DNA from: Paenibacillus cookii
Lineage (GTDB): Bacteria; Bacillota; Bacilli; Paenibacillales; Paenibacillaceae
NCBI RefSeq assembly: GCF_018333375.1
Contig: NZ_BORW01000002.1
Span: 186,001 to 250,000, forward strand
Reading direction: 5' to 3'
Length of the DNA stretch: 64,000 bases
Shown here piece by piece: positions 7,743 to 16,600 of this stretch. Within the stretch, counting starts at the first letter, position 1, and each line of letters begins with the position of its first letter. Below the pieces are notes generated by a model, which saw only the letters and a list, made by a program, of their open reading frames with translations, did no database searches and had not been told where the DNA came from. A program made the translations under genes and the position numbers.

Positions 7743-8360
7743 TTACGGTGTCACGCCGGTATTGCGCGCAGCCTGTTTTTTTATTTTTCTGACATAGGCG
7801 ATATTCCACCAAATCGCCAACGCGATGATGCCATAAGTGAAAAAAGGCGAAATCGCAAGGAAAGCCGGCACCGACAAACTGTAAACAAGCACCACTTTGA
7901 CGCCTGCCTCCAGCAGCAAGCAAACGCCCCAGACTCCGGTCATCAAACGGAACCTGCGCCGATAAACCGGAGATTGGTTCCACTTCTGCTCCATGTTCGG
8001 ATCATGCCCCGTAAATCTGTCGGCAAAATAATAAATGAGCGGCCGGGCAAAACAGAGCGAACCTAAAAACAAAATCCCCATGATCCCGGTCACATAGGAT
8101 TCGCGCAGCAGGATGAAACGTTCGTCGCCGCCAACGAGAACGGCAATGCCCCCAAGAATAAGGCCCAAAAAGATAAAGCTGGAGAATGCATCCACTTTGC
8201 GCGACTTGATCAGGCTGTAAACGGAATCGAAAAGCGGAACGACGGAAGCGACGGACAAAGCGACAATGCTGCTAGTATGCGGGATAAGCATGGTGTAAAT
8301 CAAGTAAGGCAGCACGATATTCAAAACCAGAGTAACGATGATGGCTCGACGAGTTTTCAT
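7743..8360 (-). CDS. VC0807 family integral membrane protein
   Basis: A 205-residue protein with about six membrane helices and Arg/Lys-rich connecting loops, matching the VC0807 family. The segment DSVYSLIKSRKVDAFS after helix 2 is typical. No function is established for the family. GGGGG precedes the ATG, and the gene begins 2 bases after the carotenoid oxygenase stop, so translation is probably coupled. Its place between an apocarotenoid-type oxygenase and a TetR repressor suggests handling of a membrane-soluble compound, which is inference only. Confidence 0.72.
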   Translation of the reverse strand: MKTRRAIIVTLVLNIVLPYLIYTMLIPHTSSIVALSVASVVPLFDSVYSLIKSRKVDAFSSFIFLGLILGGIAVLVGGDERFILLRESYVTGIMGILFLGSLCFARPLIYYFADRFTGHDPNMEQKWNQSPVYRRRFRLMTGVWGVCLLLEAGVKVVLVYSLSVPAFLAISPFFTYGIIALAIWWNIAYVRKIKKQAARNTGVTP

Positions 8361-8362
8361 AG

Positions 8363-9748
8363 TTATCCCCCTTCCTCTTCATTAAATAATTCATTCGTGT
8401 ACAAACCGTGAAACCCATACGGAATATGATGCGGGACGACTGCCCTGCCAAGCTCTTCAAACGTAACCGCATCAAGCGCAAGCAGGTAGGAGCTTCCGCC
8501 ATCGCCGTCCAATACGACGGACAAAATGACGCCATCGTCTTCGCTTGAAGCATGGGGCGTGGCCACAAACACGGGCTCCCCCGGATAATGACCTTCCTGA
8601 AACCAGGTTTTTGCCGTTCCGAAGTGCGTATCCACCTTGACCAACTGATTCTCTATGCTTTCGGGACGATTCCGGTTGGTGCTGGTACCATAGGCGTATC
8701 GGTATTCCGCTGCGTTCGACCAGCGATAATGAATCCCTGGAAATTCCATCGTTTCCTCGGATAAGCGTTCAACGGCCGCCACGGTTTTCCCGGGCGACAA
8801 TCTGAACCGCAGCATCGCCGGCTGATTGGAGGGGTTATACGCCGATTCGCTCAAATGCCCGGGATTGATCGAGCCCATGGAGATTTTTTTCATCGCACAC
8901 GCATCAATAAAAATGTCGCCTTGCTTTTCGTATGCATTGATCAGATGGAACGAAAAGCAAGAATCGCTTTCGAAAACACGTTCAAGCTTGCCGCTGTTCT
9001 TGCCGACCACGAGAAAACGGGTTCCTCTTTCAGGCATCCAGTGCATGCTGTCCGCGATCGATTTCTCGCCTTGCATCAATTCGAGTGGATTGAAGATCAG
9101 CGGAAATTCCACGAGGACGATATAGTTTTCCGTCATGGCAAAACTGTGCATATACGCAGGCGCTGTCGTCTCCACCGTGCCGATCAGCTTGCGGCGGCGG
9201 GTCCCATCAGGCATCCCGTACACATGGTAGGAACAAGTTCGGCCGAACTGGACCGTGAAATTAAACAAGCTTTTGCGGCGAAAATCGTAATGAGGATGAG
9301 CCGTTGTGTAATGTGCGGGCAGGTCGTCCTCGTAAGGGAGAACGCCGATCGTTCCCAGTGAGCAAGGATCGAAGGCGACGATGTCGGGCGATTCGGTCAG
9401 GGCTGCAAAGTGATGGTCAATCCGGGTGACGCTGACATTGGCGTTATAGCCTTTGGCCCCGGAAGACGAAGGGGAGGCGAATCCCGATAACGTCTGCCCG
9501 TTTGTCATGGCCCGATCGTAGGCCGGCGTACGCAGAAAACGATTCGAGTACGTCACGCAGCCGTGGTCAATCGCAAATTTATGAATCATTGCGAGTCCAT
9601 CGAACAGATGGCTTTCCATAAACTTGGCCGGTCCGTTCCGGAATAAAGTTCCCGACAGCCATTCCGGGAAGATCCCTTGAATATGAAGCGGCTCCCGTTC
9701 AAGCTCTTGTTTCAAATCGGTAAACAGCCATTTCGATCCGTTGCTCAA
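8363..9748 (-). CDS. Carotenoid oxygenase family protein (RPE65/lignostilbene dioxygenase type)
   Basis: A 461-residue cytoplasmic protein with the seven-bladed propeller pattern of carotenoid or stilbene cleavage oxygenases. The four Fe(II) histidines can be placed in TTAHPHYD, AYMHSFAMTENY, FSFHLINAYE and the C-terminal GFHGLYT. The start LSGTLFRNGPAKF is a family signature. It should split a conjugated double bond of a carotenoid, apocarotenoid or phenylpropene with O2. No carotenoid synthesis genes are in the window, so the substrate may come from plants. It begins at a TTG with AGAGG 10 bases upstream and is the first gene of a TetR-controlled operon. Confidence 0.88.
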   Translation of the reverse strand: MSNGSKWLFTDLKQELEREPLHIQGIFPEWLSGTLFRNGPAKFMESHLFDGLAMIHKFAIDHGCVTYSNRFLRTPAYDRAMTNGQTLSGFASPSSSGAKGYNANVSVTRIDHHFAALTESPDIVAFDPCSLGTIGVLPYEDDLPAHYTTAHPHYDFRRKSLFNFTVQFGRTCSYHVYGMPDGTRRRKLIGTVETTAPAYMHSFAMTENYIVLVEFPLIFNPLELMQGEKSIADSMHWMPERGTRFLVVGKNSGKLERVFESDSCFSFHLINAYEKQGDIFIDACAMKKISMGSINPGHLSESAYNPSNQPAMLRFRLSPGKTVAAVERLSEETMEFPGIHYRWSNAAEYRYAYGTSTNRNRPESIENQLVKVDTHFGTAKTWFQEGHYPGEPVFVATPHASSEDDGVILSVVLDGDGGSSYLLALDAVTFEELGRAVVPHHIPYGFHGLYTNELFNEEEGG

Positions 9749-9826
9749 CCTGGATCATCCTCTCCCATTGATTTTTAAACGTCATACTTGTTTGCTGATC
9801 GTAATTATTCGGCAAAAGCTTCAACA

Positions 9827-9877
9827 TACCTTCGGTAGGTATCTCAAATTTTACATACCTACCGAAGGTATGTCAAC
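9827..9877 (-). promoter_or_regulatory. Operon promoter with two TetR-type operators
   Basis: On the minus strand TTGACA (9877-9872), 17 bases, TAAAAT (9854-9849) forms a near-consensus promoter. Operator 1, ATACCT-ACCGA-AGGTAT (9856-9872), lies within the spacer and touches the -35. Operator 2, ATACCT-TCGGT-AGGTAT (9827-9843), covers the region after the start point. The two are inverted copies of each other, giving a 15-base perfect inverted repeat (9829-9843 with 9856-9870); their centres are 29 bases apart. The obvious ligand is the operon's own TetR. Confidence 0.8.
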
Positions 9878-9920
9878 AGGTTTTGGAAATTTTTTTTGCA
9901 ATCCGCATTTGGATCGCTTC

Positions 9921-9978
9921 AAAAAAACAAGCTAACCAGGCGCGGGGATTCCGGGGGAACGTTTGCGCTGGTTAGCTT
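9921..9978 (-). terminator. Terminator of the catalase gene
   Basis: AAGCTAACCAGCGC pairs with GCGCCTGGTTAGCTT (one bulged base), followed on the minus strand by GTTTTTTTG. It lies about 40 bases past the catalase stop. Confidence 0.75.
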
Positions 9979-10019
9979 CAGTTTTGCTGCCGTTCTATTT
10001 TTCGTTCACGTCAAATTGC

Positions 10020-11660
10020 TTAATAGGAATCACTCTCGTGGCCTTTACGCTCCGCTTCCTTCACCGCCTCGTGTGTTCCGGTCGCACCTAGCGGGCCGTG
10101 GTCATTGCTAGCCCCATGCCGCTTGAGTCCTTCGGCAACGCGGCGCCCGTAATCCGGGTCGCATTTCGTCAAATGCTCGATCATCTTGTTCTGAATGACC
10201 GGTTTGCAGGAAGAGAGACCGTTCACCAGATTGCTGATCAGCTCGTCTTTTTCGAAATCGCTGAACGCCCGGTACGTTTCCCCTGCCTGCTTGTAATCAT
10301 TCGTCCGGTCGATGCTCTCGCGCACCAGCTTTCCTTCGACGTGAGGCGTATAGTCGGCGCTCGTTCGGGCTGCCTCCTGCAGCCCGTTTAACGAAGATGG
10401 CTCGTAATTGACGTGCGGGTTTTGGCCGGGAGCCAGGTCCACATGGTACGTCATTTGCCCGTCGCGCTGGTTGGTCGCTACGCGCTTTTTCGGCGCATTG
10501 ATCGGCAGCTGCAAGTAGTTCGCGCCGACGCGGTATCGTTGGGTGTCGGAATAGGACAACGTGCGGCCTTGCAGCATTTTGTCATCGGAAAAATCCAGAC
10601 CGTCCACGAGAACGCCGGTTCCGAACGCCGCTTGCTCGACCTCCGCGAAATAGTTCTCCGGATTTTTGTTCAGCACCATCCGCCCGACCGGAAGCCACGG
10701 AATTTGCTCTTTCGGCCACAGCTTCGTATCGTCCAGCGGGTCAAAATCCAGTTCCGGGTGTTCGTCGTCGCTCAAAATCTGCACGAACAGCTCCCATTCC
10801 GGATAGTCGCCGCGTTCGATCGCCTCGTACAAATCCTGCGTCGCATGGTTGAAATTTTTCGCCTGAATCGCTTCGGCTTCCTTCTGGGTCAAATTTTTGA
10901 TGCCCTGCTTCGGCTCCCAATGGTATTTGACGAGCACCGCTTCCCCCTTGTCGTTCACCCATTTGTAGGTATTCACCCCGGAACCCTGCATTTGCCGGTA
11001 GTTGGCCGGAATCCCCCATGGGGATTGCACGAACGTCACCATGTGCAGCGTTTCCGGCGAGTTGGAGCAAAAGTCGAAAAAGCGTTCGTTGTCCTGAATG
11101 TTCGTCACCGGATCGGGTTTGAAGGCATGGATCATATCGGGGAATTTGATGGCATCGCGGATAAAGAAGATTTTCAGGTTGTTGCCCACCAAATCCCAGT
11201 TGCCGTCTTCCGTATAGAATTTGACGGCAAATCCTCTCGGGTCGCGCAGCGTTTCCGGGGAATGCCCGCCATGTATAACGCTTGAGAAACGGACAAAAAC
11301 GGGAGTTCTTTTGCCTTCCCCCTGAAATAGCTTGGCCCGGGTATATTTTGAAACCGGCTCGTCTCCCACCTTCCCGTAGGATTCGAAATAGCCGTGCGCG
11401 CCCGCGCCACGGGCATGCACCACCCGCTCCGGCACGCGTTCCCGGTCGAAATGGGTGATTTTTTCGATGAATTGATAATTTTCCAGCGTCGCAGGCCCGC
11501 GGTTGCCCACGGTCCGGATGCTTTGATTGTTGGTAACCGGATGGCCCTGACGCGTAGTCAGCGTCATGTCGTCTTCCCCAGTGCCCATCCGCCGGTCCAG
11601 CGCATCGCCCGTGCCCGTGACCGAAGTTCCGTGTTCTGATGGTTTTTGTTCGTTCGCCAT
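10020..11660 (-). CDS. Monofunctional haem catalase
   Basis: A 546-residue clade-type haem catalase that turns hydrogen peroxide into water and oxygen. The distal His82 lies in [13 protein letters not shown], the distal Asn in [23 protein letters not shown] is the family signature, and the proximal Tyr lies in [16 protein letters not shown]. The C-terminal extension after the core ends in a charged tail. The ATG at 11660 is chosen because GGAGG lies 11 bases upstream; the frame is open further up. It is transcribed alone and divergently from the marR gene. I found no clear PerR box or sigma-B promoter, so its control is open. Confidence 0.93.
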   Translation of the reverse strand: MANEQKPSEHGTSVTGTGDALDRRMGTGEDDMTLTTRQGHPVTNNQSIRTVGNRGPATLENYQFIEKITHFDRERVPERVVHARGAGAHGYFESYGKVGDEPVSKYTRAKLFQGEGKRTPVFVRFSSVIHGGHSPETLRDPRGFAVKFYTEDGNWDLVGNNLKIFFIRDAIKFPDMIHAFKPDPVTNIQDNERFFDFCSNSPETLHMVTFVQSPWGIPANYRQMQGSGVNTYKWVNDKGEAVLVKYHWEPKQGIKNLTQKEAEAIQAKNFNHATQDLYEAIERGDYPEWELFVQILSDDEHPELDFDPLDDTKLWPKEQIPWLPVGRMVLNKNPENYFAEVEQAAFGTGVLVDGLDFSDDKMLQGRTLSYSDTQRYRVGANYLQLPINAPKKRVATNQRDGQMTYHVDLAPGQNPHVNYEPSSLNGLQEAARTSADYTPHVEGKLVRESIDRTNDYKQAGETYRAFSDFEKDELISNLVNGLSSCKPVIQNKMIEHLTKCDPDYGRRVAEGLKRHGASNDHGPLGATGTHEAVKEAERKGHESDSY

Positions 11661-11823
11661 TAGGTCGTCGCCCTCCATAAAAGCAAAATTTTGCCTTGTA
11701 TACTCTCGTCTCAAGGTAGATTTGCCAAAGGGATTTCTTTTTATACGGATGGAATGCCGTCTCCCCGTTCTCCGCCAAGTTTATGAAGTCTGTGGGGCTT
11801 CGGCCGGCCTTGGAATTTGCTTA

Positions 11824-11873
11824 TTGACAAATGAGGATCTGCATCGTTATGATCTAGTTAGAATTCTAACTAG
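11824..11873 (+). promoter_or_regulatory. marR promoter with perfect 20-base operator
   Basis: TTGACA (11824-11829), 18 bases, TATGAT (11848-11853) forms a promoter. The perfect palindrome CTAGTTAGAATTCTAACTAG (11854-11873) starts right after the -10 and so covers the start point. A near copy stands before the next gene. The GAATTC-centred layout resembles the MhqR operator of Bacillus subtilis. Confidence 0.78.
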
Positions 11874-11883
11874 TTTGGGGTGC

Positions 11884-12339
11884 ATGAACGTGTCGGAGCG
11901 AAAATCCGAGTGGAAATGGCAGAACGGTCCCATCGGGCGGTTGATGAAGATGGGGTACATTACGCTTCGCAAGGATGTCGAGGAAATGTTGAAACCCTTG
12001 GGGCTGACGCATACGCAGTGGAGCGCGCTGCGCATCATCCGGCAATTTCCGGGCATCACTTCCTCCCAAATCGAGCCGATCCTGATGATCGAACGTCCCA
12101 GCGTGACGAGCCTGATGAACGGCCTGGAGAAAAAAGGGCTCATCGTGCGCAAGGATCACCCTGAAGACGGCCGGTTCAAGCTGATCTTCTTGACCGACGA
12201 AGGCGTGCGGACGGCCGATGAAACGGAGCGGTTTGCCGCGGACGTCGAAAACAAGGTCAAGGCTGGCTTAACGCCCGAGGAGTTCGACTCGTTGAAGAAG
12301 CTGTTGGTCAAAATGGTCGGAATATTCGAGAAGCGGTAA
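11884..12339 (+). CDS. MarR family regulator (MhqR-like)
   Basis: A 151-residue winged-helix protein: GLTHTQWSALRIIRQFPGIT, then ILMIERPSVTSLMNGLEKKG as recognition helix, KDHPEDGRFKLIFLTDEG as wing, and a long C-terminal dimerisation helix. The ATG at 11884 follows a weak GGGGTG and lies just after the operator, so repression of its own gene is very likely. A second operator before the VOC gene downstream suggests that it controls that gene as well. MhqR-type regulators answer to quinones and control glyoxalase-fold dioxygenases, which fits, but the ligand here is inferred. Confidence 0.85.
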   Translation: MNVSERKSEWKWQNGPIGRLMKMGYITLRKDVEEMLKPLGLTHTQWSALRIIRQFPGITSSQIEPILMIERPSVTSLMNGLEKKGLIVRKDHPEDGRFKLIFLTDEGVRTADETERFAADVENKVKAGLTPEEFDSLKKLLVKMVGIFEKR

Positions 12340-12352
12340 AATCCGCTTTTTT
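12331..12352 (+). terminator. Short terminator overlapping the marR stop
   Basis: AAGCGG-TAAAAT-CCGCTT with a run of six T. The stem begins within the last two codons of marR. It separates marR from the VOC genes, which have their own operator. Confidence 0.6.
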
Positions 12353-12360
12353 CGCCCAAG

Positions 12361-12378
12361 TAGTTAGAATTCTAATTA
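12361..12378 (+). promoter_or_regulatory. Second MarR operator, upstream of the VOC gene
   Basis: TAGTTAGAATTCTAATTA differs from the perfect operator at 11854-11873 by a single base within 18. It ends 25 bases before the VOC start codon. Finding the same palindrome ahead of both genes strongly supports co-regulation. Confidence 0.75.
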
Positions 12379-12403
12379 GTTTGTTGAAAGGAGAGCATTT
12401 GAA

Positions 12404-12892
12404 ATGGATGTATTGGATCAACATGGGAAACAACCGCGCTTTCATTGGCTCGGCTTCCATCATACCGCCTTGGTAACCCCGGATTTGGATGCAACGATTC
12501 GCTTTTATGAGGATGTTCTCGGCATGAAAGCCGGCAACATTTACCCGGCGATGAAACAGCGCGGCAGGCATTGCTTTATCAAGCCGGGCGACACCGATGC
12601 ATGGGGGCTCCATTTTTTTGAATACCCCGATGCCGAAATAACCTCAAGCGCCGATGCGATCCGCCGGCTGATGGACGATCCGGGTTCTGCGGACTTGTAC
12701 CGATTCGTGCCGGGAGCGCTGCAGCATATCGCGTTTGCGTTGGCTTCCGAGCAAGAGGCCATGACACTGCGCCAAACGCTGCAGCAGCAAGGCACCGTTA
12801 TGACGGACATTTACGGGCAAGGCGCCATCCGCAATTTTATATTCGTCGATCAGAACGGCGTACAAATCGAAGCCGCGTGGGAGGTAGAATAA
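12404..12892 (+). CDS. VOC (glyoxalase-fold) family protein, likely dioxygenase
   Basis: A 162-residue single-domain VOC protein with paired beta-alpha-beta-beta-beta modules. Candidate metal ligands are the His pair in GFHHTALVTPDLD, the His in LQHIAFALAS and the Glu near the end (VQIEAAWEVE). The class includes extradiol dioxygenases and glyoxalases; with an MhqR-like operator in front, quinone or catechol ring cleavage is the best guess. AAAGGAG precedes the ATG. The next VOC gene starts 2 bases after the stop, so the two are co-transcribed. Confidence 0.82.
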   Translation: MDVLDQHGKQPRFHWLGFHHTALVTPDLDATIRFYEDVLGMKAGNIYPAMKQRGRHCFIKPGDTDAWGLHFFEYPDAEITSSADAIRRLMDDPGSADLYRFVPGALQHIAFALASEQEAMTLRQTLQQQGTVMTDIYGQGAIRNFIFVDQNGVQIEAAWEVE

Positions 12893-12893
12893 C

Positions 12894-13286
12894 ATGCGTT
12901 TAAACCATTTGAATCTATGCGTCGGCGACCTGGCCGAAGCCAAAGAGCTATTTCAAAACCTGTTCGATTTCGAATTGGAGCAGCAAAAAGGAGACGCCAT
13001 GCTGGTCATGAACGACCGCTGCGGCTTCACGCTCGTCGCAAGCAATCCGCAAGCATTTGGAGGCGAGGCGCCGGCCTACCCGGAAGGATTCCACCTGGGA
13101 TTCATCGTCGACACGCCCGAATAAGTGGACCGTTTCTGCGACCGGTTGGCCGCTTCTCGCTGGCATGACGGGACCCTGCCGCAGCCGCGCAATATCCGGG
13201 GCGGGTATACGCTGTATTTTACGGCCTTGGGAGGAGTCATGTTCGAGGTGACCTGTTTTGAGCGGAAGCAAGGACTGGAGAAGTAA
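12894..13286 (+). pseudogene. Second VOC gene, split by one in-frame TAA
   Basis: The frame begins MRLNHLNLCVGDLAEAKELF and reads like a normal VOC protein for 76 codons to a TAA at 13122-13124. Past that stop the same frame continues without a shift for 53 codons (VDRFCDRLAAS ... GGYTLYFTALGGVMFEVTCFE) to TAA at 13284, giving the expected second half of the fold with its C-terminal Glu ligand. The interrupted segment DTPE-stop-VDRF is usually DTPEQVDRF in relatives, so a single C-to-T change (CAA to TAA) explains it. It may be a real nonsense mutation or a sequencing error. Confidence 0.82.
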
Positions 13287-13661
13287 CATCTTTGGGGAAG
13301 GTTCACTATTCTGTTGTACGGCCGAGCGGCCGGCGTTGAAAGCGGGGAAGGCCGTAGCGGGATCGAGCAAGATGCCCGAAAGCGGTCTTCTTTTTGTTGG
13401 TTTTTGTTTTTCCTAAGAAGATGGAATGTCTGATTTTTAACGAAAATGGACGGTTTTTTGCATGTGAATCCGGCGGCGAACGTCCTATTATGTGATTGGG
13501 ATTCGCTTTTGCCAATTTTTGCATGGGGGGGATGTCCGGTCCGGAATACGTGACGTTTGGGTTTTGTTGATGCGCCATGGAACCGCATTTTGTTTTGCAA
13601 ACGCTTTCCATCGATATCGTGCTGTCGCAAACTCTAGTAAGAAAGAGGGTATGACCGTAAT
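13287..13661. other. Intergenic region before the rhamnogalacturonan enzyme
   Basis: About 375 bases without a convincing gene. It contains T- and A-rich stretches and the cre-like element at 13597-13610. I found no clear terminator for the VOC operon and no near-consensus promoter. Confidence 0.5.
13597..13610. promoter_or_regulatory. cre-like / LacI-type element
   Basis: GCAAACGCTTTCCA (minus strand TGGAAAGCGTTTGC) carries the AAGCGTTT core and agrees with about 12 of 14 positions of the catabolite-responsive element consensus. It lies about 50 bases before the start of the polysaccharide enzyme gene, a sensible place for CcpA repression. Not proven. Confidence 0.4.
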
Positions 13662-16600
13662 ATGCGAACTTTGTTTTTCAAGCGTCCTTTTTTGACGCTC
13701 CTAAGCACCGCCTTGATCCTCGCCCCTATGCTTCCTTCGGGCACCGGGCGCGCCCATGCGGAAGAACCAAGCCCGCAGCACGTGCCGGAAGCGACCGTCA
13801 CTAATTCCGTCTACGGTCCCTCCTCCCCTCCCCCGCTTGCCGGCGATGGCGAGTGGCGCTTTGACTTCGGTCCCGGGGCTGTCGCGGACGGATACATACC
13901 AGTTCAGGCATCCACGGCTTACTCCGCGGAGCTCAAATACGGCTTTGCAGAACCGGCCAAAGTTTCCGGCGCCGACAGGGGAACCCCGGATCCGGTCCGA
14001 TCCGATTTTGCGATGCCGCAGGACACGTCGTTTCTCGTGGATTTGCCGAGCGGCGATTATACGGTGTCGCTGATCGCCGGGGACGAAGTTGAATCGACGG
14101 ATATTGCAATCAAGGCCGAACTCATGCAAAAAGTGCAGCAGACCACGAAGCCTGCCGGCCAATATTTGGAAATGAATTTCGAGATCGCGCTTGTGGACGG
14201 CCGGTTGAATCTGGAGTTTTCGGGGTCAGCCCCGAAAATCAACGCCCTCGTGATCCGCAAGTTGCCCGACCGGCAGCCGGACGGCGTGCCGACCGCATAC
14301 ATCGCCAGCGACTCCACGGCTCAAACCTATGATCCGTATTGGGATCCTCAAGCGGGATGGGGGCAAATGATCGACCGATATTTCACGGGGGATGTCCGCT
14401 TTGATAACCGGGCCATCGGCGGCCGCAGCTCCAAAACGTTTATTACGGAGGGGCGGCTTGACGACATTTTGCGGAGCATCGTCCCCGGAGACTATTTGCT
14501 GATCCAATTCGGGCACAACGACGCGACGATCAGCCGCCCGGACCGTTACGCGTCTCCGGAGGATTACAAGGGGTATTTAAAAACCTACGTGCTTGGCACG
14601 AGGGAACGCGGCGCAACGCCGATCCTGATCACGCCGGTCGGCCGCAGGGATTTTAACGCCGATACGGGCAAATTCAACGTCAGCTTTCCGGAATACGTGC
14701 AGGCGATGAAGGAAGTCGCGCAAGAGCTCGACGTCAAGCTGGTCGATCTCAGCTCGCTCAGCGTCGCCTATTACGATTCCATCGGTCCGGAAGCCGCCAA
14801 ATCGGTGTTCCTGTTCGCCGAACCGGGCGTGTACCAGGCGTTCCCGAACGGCGTGACGGACAATACCCATTTTCAGAAATACGGTGCCATCCAAATCGCC
14901 CGGCTTGTTGCAGCGGGCGTGAAGGAGCTGGGTTTGCCTCTGTCCGGGTACGTCAAAGAGACCGACATGCCGGAAACCGTTCCCGCCAAACCGGAAGGGC
15001 TGACGGCTGGGAGCATCAGCAATGCCGGGGCCGTGCTCAAATGGAATCCGGTGGACGCGGCGGAAATGTATAAAGTCTACCGCAAACTCGCATCCGAGCC
15101 GGAAACGTCCTACGCCATGATCGGCACGACGACGGTTCCGACGATGACGATCGGAGGCATGGCGGAAGGCGCGGCATACACCATCCGCGTAACGGCCGTC
15201 AACGGACGCGGCGAATCACCGGCCTCGGACGAAGTGCGGATCGGGACGAAATCGGCCGAATACCGGTTTGATTTCGGACCTGTCGGCTCCCCGGTCGCCG
15301 AAGGTTATACCGAGGTCAACCGCAACGTTTTGTATACTCCGGAACGCGGATACGGATTGACTTCAAGCGCCGGCATGGCCGACCGCGACCGCGGCAGCGT
15401 GACGGATGCCCTCCGGAGGGATTTTGTCATTTATTTCGGCGGCAGCTACGAATTCAAAGTCGATCTCCCGAACGGCTCCTACGCCGTCAAAACCTATACC
15501 GGGGATTGGATCGGGTCAACGAAAACGAACGTGAACATCGAGGGCAAAGACTACGGTACGGTCTCCTCCGGGAAAGAAAACATCGCCGAAAAAGTGTTTA
15601 ACCAAATCGCGGTGACCGACGGCCAGATGAATCTCGTTTTCAGCGGCCAAACCGCCCATTTGAACGGGCTGGAGATTACCCCGATCCTGCTTGCGCCCGC
15701 GTCGTTGAAGGCCGACGAAGTCGATCTGGCAAACGATCCGGTGAAGGTAAAGCTGTCTTGGCAGGCCTCGGAAGATGCAGCCAAATACCGCATTTACCGG
15801 CAGACGGAGGGTTCCGCGTCTCCCGCGCTGATCGGCGAAACGTCTGATACGGCTTTTGCCGACGCGACGGCCGATGTCGGGCAAACGTATGTTTACACAG
15901 TCACTTCCGTTGACGGCGCGGGCTTCGAATCCGTTCCGTCCGCCACGCTAAAGGTCGCGACGATCGACCCGGACGTGCCGACGGCAGCCCCGCCGAAAGG
16001 GCTGAAAGTCGAAGCCATTCATAAAAACGACGTCACGCTTGTCTGGACGAAAGTAGACGGCGCCCGGTTGTACAACGTGTACCGTGCCGACAAAGCCGAC
16101 GGCGCATACGCTTTTGTCGGCCAGACCAAAACGAACGCCTACACGGACGCAACCGTGCTGACCACCATTCCTTATTATTATCAGGTGGCGTCGGTCAACG
16201 CGGGCGGCATCTCGCCGATGTCGGAACCGTTGAAGACCGAAGCGGTCACGACGCTCCATCGGGATATGGAATATCTGGACCGCGCCCCCGTTGCCGTGCG
16301 CACCGGCAAGGGCAACTACATCGGCTGGCGGATGCTTGGGCTGGATCCGGACGGCATCGCCTTTAACGTCTACCGGGACGGCGTGAAGCTGAACAAACAG
16401 CCGATCAAAGACCGCACGAATATGATCGATGCCAAAGGCAAAGCGGACTCGGTTTACAAGCTGACGACGGTCATCCAAGGCAAGGAACAGGCTGCAAGTG
16501 CCGAATTCGGCGTATGGCAGCAGCAATACCTTTCGGTTCCGCTGCAAAAGCCGGCCGACGCTTATACGAAAGACGGCCAGCCGTACACGTATGCGGCCGG

